Source: Acanthornis magna (lineage: Eukaryota; Chordata; Aves; Passeriformes; Acanthizidae). Taken from it: a stretch of 64,000 nucleotides of DNA. Where the stretch lies: the NCBI GenBank assembly GCA_036785705.1, contig JAWUZG010000332.1, positions 2,046,001 to 2,110,000 on the forward strand, read 5' to 3'. The translations under genes and the position numbers were made by a program. The notes beneath the pieces are model-generated. The model was given only the letters and a program-made list of their open reading frames with translations, had not been told where the DNA came from and ran no database searches. Shown here piece by piece: positions 40,988-50,613 of this stretch (position 1 is the stretch's first letter; every line of letters starts with the position of its first letter).

Positions 40988-43900
40988 GTTTGGACTTTTT
41001 AAAACAGTACTTTAGACTTTCCTGTAGATAATATATCAAAAGTGGCAGATGTCCACCCAGCAAGCCATGTGGCTTTTGTTTTGTTTTAGAAAAAGGCGTG
41101 GGAATGTGATCAATTTTTGTGACATCTCTTGGATACCCTCAGGAGGACTCTGGCATCCTTGTCACAGTCACACCAGGTATTCACGGAAGAATAGAAAGTT
41201 CTGACAGTTCTGACTTTTAGGAGAGACGTCACTGTTTCTCTAAGAAAAGGTGCTACTTGCTCACGTTGTTTATTTTAAGACTGCTCCTTTTAAGTAGCAA
41301 GACTCATATTCTTTGGTAATGACATTTCAAGCACTTTAATATATGTTTAAGTGGTGGACTGCAGGTTAGAGCTCCTGGAAATACTCCCTTTCTGCCAACA
41401 GCAGAATATGAAAGGGCATTAGTGTAATGGTGAGTCCAGGTCTGTGGATGCAGCAGCTTTCGTTGCCACACCTTCCTCAGCCTTTGTCACGAGTCCTGTC
41501 CCATCCCAGCCACATCCTGACAGTGCTTGTGCCGCTCCTGCTGCAAACGTGGCTCAAGGCTGGCAACAACATTATCGAGCACAGGGTGGTGCCAGCCTCT
41601 GTAAATCACCTGTGATCTATTGAAATCTTTGTCTGGCATATTTGTCGCCAAGTCCAGATTTTGTGGGAGAGGACTTTTACCAATTGTCCCCAATGGGGAC
41701 ACACCTTGTACACAAAGGGACACTTGCAGGGCTGCCCACCTGACCAAGCCTCCCTGTCCTCTGTGCTCAGTGCCTGTTCATTGTAAGACATGTTAGCAAA
41801 GCATGGATCTCAACTGAGGTTCAGTTTGGTAAATTCTGATAATTTGTGTGTTTGTGAATGGTCTTTTAACCTCTTCAGATGTGAGAGGAGCTGGGGAAGG
41901 CTTCTTATGTCCCTTGTTACAGCTCCCAAGAAGCCATGCTCCAGCAGAGCCCCGAGAGCACGAGTTAGACTCGAGTGGAGTGTTCGTAGGCACCGTGCAA
42001 GTTTTTCCCATGCAGTTCCCCATTGCTCTTTGCTGACTTTCCGCCCCCTGCTATTCCTGTCTCGGGCATCTCTTGAGGAGAGGTTGTCAGCTGTGATGGA
42101 TTGTGCATTCGTTCTGTAATGGGGGCAAGTAATCACTGGGGAATAGGCCTAATGCACTCGTTCACTTGTGACTTCGCTTCACTTGAACCTCTTTCTCCAG
42201 AGGAACAGAAAAACTTTAAGTCACTATGTTTCTAATATTTTAAGTAACTGTTATTTTATGAATAATAATTGAGATCAGTAAGACCAGTTTCTGGTATTCC
42301 TCAAGTTCTACTGCATGATCAAGAAGTAGTAACTAGTAAAGGACCACGAGCCTCAGCTTAGTAACATTTAATAACTAGTAAGCATGCAGTAATGTTTAAT
42401 TATCTTTTAAATTTTTGGGGATACATTTATTCTTTTCAGCTTGTTTGGGTACCCATCCTATATACACCCAGAAGTGCAAAACACTAAACTTCTTTTGCTT
42501 CCTACAAGTATTGTTGTGCATTAAAACAATGTTCAGACCATATGAAATAAAAAATGGATGCACAGGAAGGTCTTTGAATATAGATACTATGAAATTATCA
42601 TTATGCTGAGATTTATTAGGAACAAACCTTTTGTTTCATCATGTCTGGGATTCATTAGACCTGACTTGGAAATGACATTGATGTTGCTCAAAACTACAAG
42701 TACTGTAATAGCAAGAGCTGCATCACTGTTCACCTCATGAGTGGATGGACAGGAAACTTTGAACATTTCTGCTCCTATAAAACAATGACTTTTGAACTGC
42801 AAATGTGCTTTTAGTGTATATCTGTTCATGATGTTTGTGATATAACGGAACGATTTCTTTTTCATATGAAAAGAGGTTGGCCTGGTCCAGACAAACACTA
42901 GATATATCCTGACAAAGTGAAGTCATAGTTTGATGGGTTCATTGTGGATGACATTAATTCAGGGTTTAGTAAACATGACTAGTTGGAAATTAAACTGTGG
43001 AAACACTCTGAATTCTGTTCACTTTTATAATCTTCCCATCTTTCTGAGTTGCTTAGGGAATACTGAATTTTCCAACAAGCAAGCAGTGTGTTTTTTCCAG
43101 ACCGTAACCGGGAAGATGCAGTAGGAATGGGGAAAATAATGGATCATTAGTCAGTGTATTTCTCCCTTTAAGAAAGAACCAAGTGAAGGCCTAAGTGAAA
43201 AATCTTCATTCTGCTCTGCCTGTTGGCAGACACTGATTGTACTGCAGGGACATCTCCAGCTCACAAAGACACCAGAGGTCTCTCCTTTTAAAAGCACAAG
43301 GTCAAGAGTGACAGAGAGCTTTCTGAGCTTGGAAACCATTGCCCTTTGGACCAAACTCTGGATGGAATGGGCACTGGGTTCATGGCCAGAATGAGAGAAG
43401 CCCAATGGAAGAGGAATGTGGGGACACTACTGAATTTAGAGAACATTCAAGAAAATTTGCGTGTAAGTTTTATCATTCTTCTGTGGATTTGTGTACCTTT
43501 TGGGACTTCTCAAAATAATATGTGATTCACTCTAGCAAGCTCTATCTTATGTAAGCCTTAGCCTGATCCTTGACAGCTTTAGCACCTGGAGTGATGAGCA
43601 AGGTCTCTACTTTTGTTCTTGCTGAGCATGCAGGTTTAGCTTCCAGGTGCTTTCACTCTCTGGATATGTGTATGTTGCTAGAGTGGGAGTGAGATGTTGA
43701 TTATTGTTTTTTACCAAAACCTCAAAGGTTTTACTTCAAAATTTATTGTTTCTGAATTCTCATGGTTTAGAGAATATAAATACGCTATTCTAAGTTACCA
43801 GTTGTTAGTGTTACATGAACCATATAAATTCTGACAAGCTCAGTGTTTGAAAATCAAGTATCAGAGAGAAGAACTTTGAAAATATGCTTAAATGTTGAGG

Positions 43901-46540
43901 GGAAAAAAAGCAAACACATAAAAATAATACCTATAAGTGCTCTGTAAAATATCATTTGTGAACACACAAATTGTTTTTGGGAAGAAAGCGAAGACATGTA
44001 GATGATTGGGCTGTAGTTTCAAAATAGAAAAGAAAACCAGAAAAAACAGCAAACAGGCACAAATTCACTAGCCCAAATTTCTCCTCTGAGACACATGCAC
44101 TCAACTTCTGAGTGGATCCCCGCATTTCTAATTAAACAGGCTTCTACTTATTCCTTTGCTGGAGGCATTTTGTTTGATTAACAGAACAAAAGGTTAATCA
44201 TATAAATTTGCCATCTCACGGCGTTGTGAAGCAGCAGAGAATAGGTATCTCCTCGTTCCCCTGCTCGGCTGCCAGGCAGCGCTGCTCGATGCAACGCAAA
44301 CACGGAGCTTTCCCCTCAGGCCCTGTGACACACTTTTCTCCTCTTATTCTTGCTGGAAGGTGAACGCTCCTCATGTTTGTGACTGCAGCTGCCTTAGTGG
44401 AAGTTTGTGGATCACCTCGTGGATGTGTGAGCTGGGCAGGAGATTCTCAGTCTCCATGAGGGATGGACCAGACATGCAAATCCCTGCCCCATTAGGAAGG
44501 AGCTCTAATTGCTCCTACCTAACGTGCATCTATGATTAAAACACGGAGCAGTGAAGTTATTAATGAAACCGTGGTGTGCTTGGAAGCAGATGGATCACAG
44601 GGTTTTTTTAATACCATGTTAATAAGATCTTTTATAATTTCTTGTCTGAATTTACCTGGTAATTATAAGGTAGCAACTATAATTCTCTTGGACAGACTAT
44701 TAGTTATGATTTCTTTATCTCTCTGTTGTAAGGACTGGTTCACACTTGAAGCAGCAGGCTTTCATCTCTGCAAGTGACCTACATTTATGGTTACACTCGC
44801 AGTAAAATTCTAAAAAATGGCAACTTTGAATAGGCAGACTGAGAGTATAAAACACAAAAGTCTAATTCTCCTCTGTGACTTGTTTCCGTTTTGGGGCTTT
44901 GAAATCCACTTAATCTTTATGCACTCTTGGCTGCCGGGGCTGGTCCAGCTGAATCTGGTGCCCGTGCAGGGTGAAGGAGTTGCTGACAGCACTAACACGC
45001 CCCGAGCTGCTCCTGTGCTGTCCCAGCCCTCTCACAGCCCCAGCACAGCTGACTCTGCTCGCTGGGGACAGTTTGGATAAGCTGCACCTTGCTGGGGTTC
45101 AAGCTTTTGAGTGATTTTTCAGTTTCATTTGCCATACTGAAGGGAAAAAAAAAATTGGTTGCTTGAGATTAGACTGAAAGAGCCCTTTAAAATGTTTGGG
45201 TAAAACGAGAGTCATAATTGAATAAATTATTTGATACCACATAAATTTTTTGCCTATCTTGCAAGGATTCTTAAACATTCTATAGGAGTAAATTTTGAGT
45301 AGTTTCTTTGCAAAACATCCTTTTCAGGTTCATGTCTGGTATTTAACATACCAAAGGCTTTATGGGGTTTTTTGGTTGCTTTGGTTTTGTGAGATTCTTT
45401 GACATAATAGAAACAAAAATTGCAAATTCAGCATGAATGTGAAATCTGGCAACTGCCCTCTTCACATAAAATGTCTCCTGGTTTTAGTTACTATTATTAG
45501 ACATCTGTTTAGTCCATAGGATGTCCAGGGAAAGATGGCCTTAGGAAAGCTGTCTTGCTCCTCAGCTTCTTTCAGCAAAAATACAGAGGTTAAACTGCAT
45601 AGATTGTGTGCTGAGAGATTTTCAGGGCTTGGGATAGATGGATGCCTGGGGTGGGGGTGCTTTGTTTTGGTTTTTTGGGGCTTAGGAATACATGTATGAA
45701 TCAGTCACACCTAAATGGATTCCCTGCACTCAGAGATGATCTGAGTGATGGCCCAAGCACTGGAAATGGCAGATTCTGTTAGAACTGTTTTGCCTCTCCT
45801 CCCCCTCATATTTGCTCTTTCAACACTGAGAGTGTGGCCACTGCTGGGCTGTTCGTGACCACTGTAAACACTTGGAATTGGATGCAAAATATCTGGTAAT
45901 CTGGTGTGGATCTGACACTGCAGAAGAGAACCATTCCAAGGGTGCCCATAATCGTATTTTTTCCCTGCCTGTAAATTGGCAATGAATCCCCCCAAACACC
46001 TTTTGACATAACTGGAAATGCTGTTCTCTGTGGTATATAGGTTTACATACATCCTGGGGAAGCAGGAAGATGTAAAGAAAGGAGAAAGAGCAGCTTGGTG
46101 GGCTTTATCCCTCAGCACTGCTCTGTACTGTGAGAGTGCCGTGGGGATAATGTGACGAGAGTATGGAGATGTATGCAGGTAGCTGTGTTTATACAAGGTG
46201 AAGATGCACATAAATCCACTGGCTGAATGATTCAGACCTGTCAAGTCTCATGCATTATGCACAGGACTTATTCAATTAGCCCTGCCACAGTGCCTATAAC
46301 TCAGGCACTTGTACGGGGCATGCCTTGGCCTCGCTCCCACTGCTGCGCTTCTGTTCAGGTGCAGCTGCACAGCCTCCGACACGGCCACACGGACCTGCCT
46401 GTGGCTGGGAGCAGGCAAACCTTCCCTGCCCACCACTCTGTAGGGTCAAAACATTGTGAGGCGAAAGCATTGGCAAAGCCCTGGGTTTGTCAGTGGAGCT
46501 TAATCTACGAAATTAAGAGGGAGGCTCTGTAATGGCTTGA

Positions 46541-46801
46541 TACTGAGAGAGAGTAGGTTTAGGTTGGGTGTTAGGAAGGAATTGCTCCCTGTGAGGGTGG
46601 TGAGGCCCTGGCACAGGTCACCCAGAGGAACTGGGGACCCCCAGCCCTGGCAGTGTCCAAGGTGAGGCTGGATGGGGCTTGGAGCAACCTGGGATAGTGG
46701 AAGGTGTCCCTGCCCATGGCAGGGGATTTGAACTGGATGATCTCTCAGGTTGCTTTCAGCCCAAACCATTCCGTGATTCTGTTATCCTAGGATTCTATTA
46801 T
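46541..46801 (+). mobile_element. CR1 LINE 3' end, well preserved
   Basis: A CR1 3' end of about 260 bp lies in sense orientation: GTAGGTTTAGGTTGGGTGTT, GAAGGAATTGCTCCCTGTGA, GGGTGGTGAGGCCCTGGCAC, then the GTGGAAGGTGTCCCTGCCCA and TTTCAGCCCAAACCATTCCG segments, ending in the tail repeats GATTCTGTTATCCTAGGATTCTATTATCC. It is the least diverged copy in the window and lies about 125 bp before the CpG island that precedes the 47218-47331 exon. The 5' end is truncated, as is usual. The 89-codon frame on the opposite strand is a by-product. Confidence 0.92.
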
Positions 46802-46926
46802 CCTAATGTATTGATTTGAATAAGTTGTACTAAACACAAAATAATTACATTACCAAGTCACTACTTTACATAGGGCTAAAGCAAATTTTATAATCAACAT
46901 ATAAATTACCACCTGTAATTTAAACT

Positions 46927-47365
46927 CGGGGCTGGTACTCGCAGCAAGTGCTTTGTTTCCCGAGCTGTGTGGGTCGGGAAAGCGGTGCGCGGTGCCCGGG
47001 TCGCCTGAGTCGTGAGCATTTCGCCTTTTGTATTTCAGCGCCAGACAGACTCTGTGGGTCCCCGGGGCTCGCTTTTCTCTATTCGCCATTTGGCGGGGTG
47101 GGGGTGTTTTGCTGTCGCTGCCGCCGTTTCTTTCAGAACATCCCCAGCCCTCCGCGGCTCCGGGGCGCTGCCGGGTGTCCGTAGCTGACCGCTGTCTCCT
47201 CCTCCCTGTGTCCGCAGCCATGCATCTCCTGGGGCTGAACTGGCAGCTGCAGCCCGCCGAGCCTCCGACCTTCAACAACGGCCTGCGCCCGCCCGGCGAC
47301 GACGGCCCGCCCGCGCCCCCTGCCGGCAGAGGTGGGTCCGCGACACCGCGACAGGCCGCCCGGAG
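46927..47365. promoter_or_regulatory. Internal CpG island around a coding exon
   Basis: The sequence turns abruptly GC- and CpG-rich near 46927, with about 27 CpG dinucleotides between there and the exon start at 47218 and about 14 more within the 114-nt exon. It then merges into a CpG-rich minisatellite. The rest of the intron is AT-rich and CpG-poor. Such an island could be an orphan (intragenic) promoter, an unmethylated recombination-prone site or simply the product of GC-biased gene conversion; the sequence alone does not decide. I see no TATA box or recognisable first exon, so promoter activity is a hypothesis only. Confidence 0.6.
47218..47331 (+). CDS. TENM3: TENM3 exon: first extracellular residues, GC-rich variant
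   Basis: This 114-nt exon is symmetric (phase 1 in, phase 1 out, 38 codons). It lies after CCCTGTGTCCGCAG and before GTGGGT. Joined to the previous exon it completes ...[19 protein letters not shown], the highly conserved teneurin sequence at the outer face of the membrane, then [17 protein letters not shown] and APPAGR. The first half and the TFNNG motif match TENM3. The second half is unusual: the TENM3 I recall reads [20 protein letters not shown], about three codons longer and not proline-rich. Composition is extreme: 86 of 114 bases are G or C and only 4 of 38 codons end in A or T, against ordinary composition in the neighbouring exons. The frame is intact and both splice sites are canonical, so I take it as functional but locally reshaped by GC-biased evolution. 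Being symmetric, it could be skipped without a frameshift. Confidence 0.93.
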
Positions 47366-47366
47366 C

Positions 47367-48165
47367 GCCAAAAACCGCCCCAAAACCGCCCGAAACCGCC
47401 CCGAAACCGCAAAAAACCGCCCCGAAACACCGCTAACCGCCCCAAAACCGCCCGAAACCGCCCCGAAACCGCAAAAAACCGCCCCGAAACACCGCTAACC
47501 GCCCCAAAACCGCCAAAAACTGCCCCGAAACCGCCAAAAACCGCCCCGAAACCGCCAAAAACTGCCCAGAAACCGCCAAAAACCGCCCCGAAACCGCCAG
47601 AAACCGCCCCGAAACACCGCAAACTCCCCCAAAACCGCCAAAAACCGCCCCGAAACCGCCAAAAACCGCCCCGAAACCGCCAAAAACTGCCCAGAAACCG
47701 CCAAAAACCGCCCCGAAACCGCCAGAAACCGCCCCGAAACACCGCAAACTCCCCCAAAACCGCCAAAAACCGCCCCGAAACCGCCAAAAGCCGCCCCGAA
47801 ACACCGCTAACCGCCCCAAAACCGCCAAAAACTGCCCCGAAACCGCCAAAAACCGCCCCGAAACCGCCAAAAACTGCCCAGAAACCGCCAAAAACCGCCC
47901 CGAAACCGCCAGAAACCGCCCCGAAACACCGCAAACTCCCCCAAAACCGCCAAAAATCGCCCCGAAACCGCCAAAAATCGCCCCGAAACACCGCTAACCG
48001 CCCCAAAACCGCCAAAAACTGCCCCGAAACCGCCAAAAACCGCCCCAAAACACTCAAACTGCCCCAAAACCGCCAAAATCCGCCCCGAAACCGCCAAAAA
48101 ACGCCAAAAAACGCCCCGAAACCGCCCCGAAACACCGCAAACCACCTCAAAACCGCCCTGAAACG
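47367..48165. repeat. GC-rich minisatellite with 62/125-bp higher-order repeat
   Basis: About 800 bp of tandem DNA are built from alternating 10-bp (CCGCCAAAAA) and 11-bp (CCGCCCCGAAA) units, giving a 21-bp pair. The variant GAAACACCGC recurs at 47424, 47486, 47611, 47736, 47798, 47923 and 47985, that is at spacings of 62, 125, 125, 62, 125 and 62, so three pairs minus one base form a higher-order unit that is sometimes doubled. The array begins 36 bp after the splice donor of the 47218-47331 exon. Because the pair length is a multiple of three, long frames stay open on the minus strand, including one of 317 codons (47272-48225) made of FGAVFGG/FRGGFWR heptads; I treat these as artefacts of the repeat. 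Copy number is probably polymorphic and could be misassembled. Confidence 0.95.
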
Positions 48166-48364
48166 CAGCGCGTTCTGCCCCTCCTGGCGCTTTTGTCCCC
48201 CGTGCCCGCTCGGGTGATGGCACAAAGTCGTGTGGTGTGTGGTTCGTGGCTGTGATGGAGCTGTGCTGCCGCGGATGCTGCTGGAGTGCCTGGCGTACAG
48301 TGCCCAGAATGTGCTGTGTTGGCTGGGCTCGTGTGCTTCTTGCCGGTGTAGCTTAGATACATCA

Positions 48365-48738
48365 AAGTGAGGGAGCTGGGGCTGCTCAGCTTGGAGAGGT
48401 GACTGAGAGGGGCCCCATTATGGTACAAATAGCTGCAGGTGGGGTCAGGGCATGGCGCAGGCTCTGCTCGGTGGTGCCCAGCTATGGAACAGGAGGCAAC
48501 AGGCAGAACTGAGGTCCAGGAAGCTCCACCTGAACATGGGGAAGAACTTCTTCCCTGTGCACTGACCGAGCATTGGATCATACGGCCCAGAGAGGGTGTG
48601 GAGTCTCCCTCCCTGGGGATATTCAGATCCACCTGGACACAATCCTGTGCTCTGGGATGACCCTGCTTGAGCAGGGGGGTTGGGCCAGATGACCCACTGT
48701 GATCCTTTCCAACCTGACCCTTTCTGAGATTCTGTGAA
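48365..48738 (+). mobile_element. CR1 LINE 3' end
   Basis: A sense-strand CR1 3' region of about 370 bp shows GGGAGCTGGGGCTGCTCAGC, TTGGAGAGGTGACTGAGAGG, AGGAAGCTCCACCTGAACAT, GGGGAAGAACTTCTTCCCTG and the end CCTTTCCAACCTGACCCTTT followed by CTGAGATTCTGTGA. It retains more of the 5' side than the other copies. It sits 200 bp beyond the minisatellite, in the same orientation as the CR1 at 46541-46801. The overlapping open frames on both strands (up to 161 codons) belong to the repeat, not to genes. Confidence 0.92.
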
Positions 48739-48983
48739 AAGCTGATTTAGTAAAGTGCATTGTACTGAGAGTACTTGAAAGAAGTCAAGAACTGGCTTGC
48801 AGCCAGGACCACATCCCTGGTTCTTCTTCTGTCTCAGATGAAACACCAAGGACAGCAGAATCTGACCCACAGTAAACAGTGTGTCCTGTGATATTAATGT
48901 GAGAAATGCAGACAACAAATGGTTGCTCTCTTAAAAAAAACCTGTGTTCCAGTGGAGGATGACAAAGACATGGCAATGAAAAG

Positions 48984-49006
48984 AAAAAAAAAAAAAAAAA
49001 AAAAAA
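48984..49006. repeat. Poly-A tract, 23 bases
   Basis: An uninterrupted A run lies about 245 bp after the CR1 end. Because CR1 elements do not end in poly-A, it is probably unrelated to that copy. No retroposed mRNA sequence was recognised upstream. Confidence 0.85.
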
Positions 49007-50585
49007 GAGAAAACCTAGAACCAGAAACGCATTCTGAAACTGAGAAAACCTATATTAAAACCACAGAAAAATTACATGTCACAAAAAGGATTTTATTCAT
49101 TTAAATCGAATGCTTCTTGCTGGTGAGGTTCAGGGGTTTTCTTTGCTACATCACAGTAAGGCCTTCTGTGGTTATCTCAAAAATTATGGGGAGAAGGCAG
49201 AACAGAATGTTACGATTAGGCAAAGCACCTCCCACGCCTTAGTGTGCTGGGATGGCGTGACTGGGACAGGAGAAGTCTGAGCATTTGCTTTGTGTCAGCT
49301 GAAGGTTTCTGTTCAGAGGCTGAGCATTGTCTTGCTCTCAGGACTGGTGGCTCCCATTAAACTTGGTAATTGCAAAAGCAAGTGTTAGAAACAAGCACTG
49401 GCAGGGGATACTTGCATTGGTTGTATTGGGAAAACAATCAGTTAAAATAGACCTGGGAAAGGAAACCGAGTTGTTCTTTTATGAGCTTGATCGTTTCATG
49501 GATTTACTTCTGTTTTCAATAAATGGTGCTGCTGCTGCACCTCAGCTTCTCCATCTTTTCCATGGAGCATCTAGTTTTTACTTCTTCCTTGTCATGAAAT
49601 CCTTCACCCTGATGGTGACAAAAACCTGACGATTTTTAGGCTAGCGTTCATTGGTTTAGCTTTCATCTCTGGCTGGCTGTCGGTCGAGGTGGATGAGCAG
49701 CACATCCCTAAGTGCAAGGCAGAAGGTTTATGTTGCTGCTGAACTTGCTCCAGGTTGTGCACAGGTGAGAGACCCCGTGGTTTTGGGCAGGAACCTGAAG
49801 AGCTCAGGTCGGCAATTATGGTCATTTAGCAGCCAACCACAGGGTTTTAACACCTTCCCAATTCCCTCCCTGCAGCTTTTTGTTGCCATCTCTGTGCAAA
49901 TATAGGGCAGCAGGACTGTTGAATTGGAATGTGCTCATCTGCCTGGGGCACTTCAGTGCAGATTCTGGCAGTTTATCCCAGCCCCATTCTAATTAGCTTT
50001 GCGCATTTGGAGAGGCTGAGATGTTGTTTTGGGAGTGGTAACCTCCTGTAGAGGAGACAAGGAGACAGAACTGCTGGTTATGTCTTAAATTGCTGCAGTT
50101 AGCTTTCCTCAGAGCATGTTGGGAAAGTTTACTCGTTCTTCTGACATTTTGTAGAAGGTTGCTGAAATGTTGATAACGCGGGGGAAGGAGGAAGAGCAAT
50201 ATTTAGGCAAGTAATCTTCCACAGTGGAATAAAATGAATGACAGGTTTGGATGAACACAAGGAGCATCGAAAAGACAAATTCTTAAAGCAGAGAAGGGTG
50301 AAAAGTTTTTCTGCCTCACCTTCTTTTCATTATGTCCAAGCTAATATTGCTATCCCAGCAGTTTTTAGGAAAGCCTCTGACAGCTTTTAACACAACAACC
50401 ATTTCAGGGCTCTGGCTGTGGAGAGTGACCTTTCTATAATTGACACAACTCAGGATGAAGCCATTCTTTTCAAAACATGGGTCTCCCAAAGAAACCTTTA
50501 ACCCCTAGTCTGAGAAGGGCCACTTAAACACAAGCTGTGCCTACTCAGCAAGCAAGGTATTTTAAAGTAGAGCAATTTGAAAGGA

Positions 50586-50613
50586 GAAAAAAGAAAAAAA
50601 AAAGAAAAAAAAA
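50586..50613. repeat. A-rich tract interrupted by G
   Basis: Three A runs are separated by single G bases. It is a simple repeat without a recognisable source element. Confidence 0.85.

Larger units (their letters stand above)
10540..47217 (+). other. TENM3: TENM3 intron, about 36.7 kb
   Basis: The intron runs from GTAAGG at 10540 to CCGCAG at 47217. It separates the transmembrane exon from the first ectodomain exon. Most of it is AT-rich unique sequence with frequent stops in all frames and no exon-like segment I could recognise on either strand. It holds CR1 relics at 18233-18555, 29072-29182 and 46541-46801, weaker candidates at 20600-20690 and 40818-40930, a C-rich tract at 25084-25117, and GC-richer but unclassified stretches around 22080-22400, 28100-28300, 31280-31720 and 44920-45080. 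Its last 290 bases form a CpG island. Several blocks (32700-32945, 35280-35440) look like possible conserved regulatory elements, but this rests on motif impression only. Confidence 0.93.

Noticed and set aside
45711..46244. 177-codon open frame on the minus strand
   Set aside because: No motif, domain or composition I recognise, no splice or promoter context; a frame this long is plausible by chance in 64 kb read in six frames.
46948..47184. Possible alternative acceptor at 47038 (TATTTCAG) with its 78-codon frame
   Set aside because: Splicing from 10539 to 47039 puts TENM3 in the wrong frame and meets a TAG at 47182-47184; unlike the 47136 acceptor it cannot yield an extended protein.
47272..48225. 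317-codon open frame on the minus strand made of Gly/Phe/Arg heptads, plus shorter companions in overlapping frames
   Set aside because: It is a direct consequence of a 21-bp tandem unit lacking stops; several frames are open at once, no codon bias or start context is convincing, and it overlaps a TENM3 exon on the other strand.
48147..48918. Overlapping 161- and 157-codon open frames on the minus strand
   Set aside because: They lie across the CR1 3' end in antisense and translate repeat sequence, not a gene.
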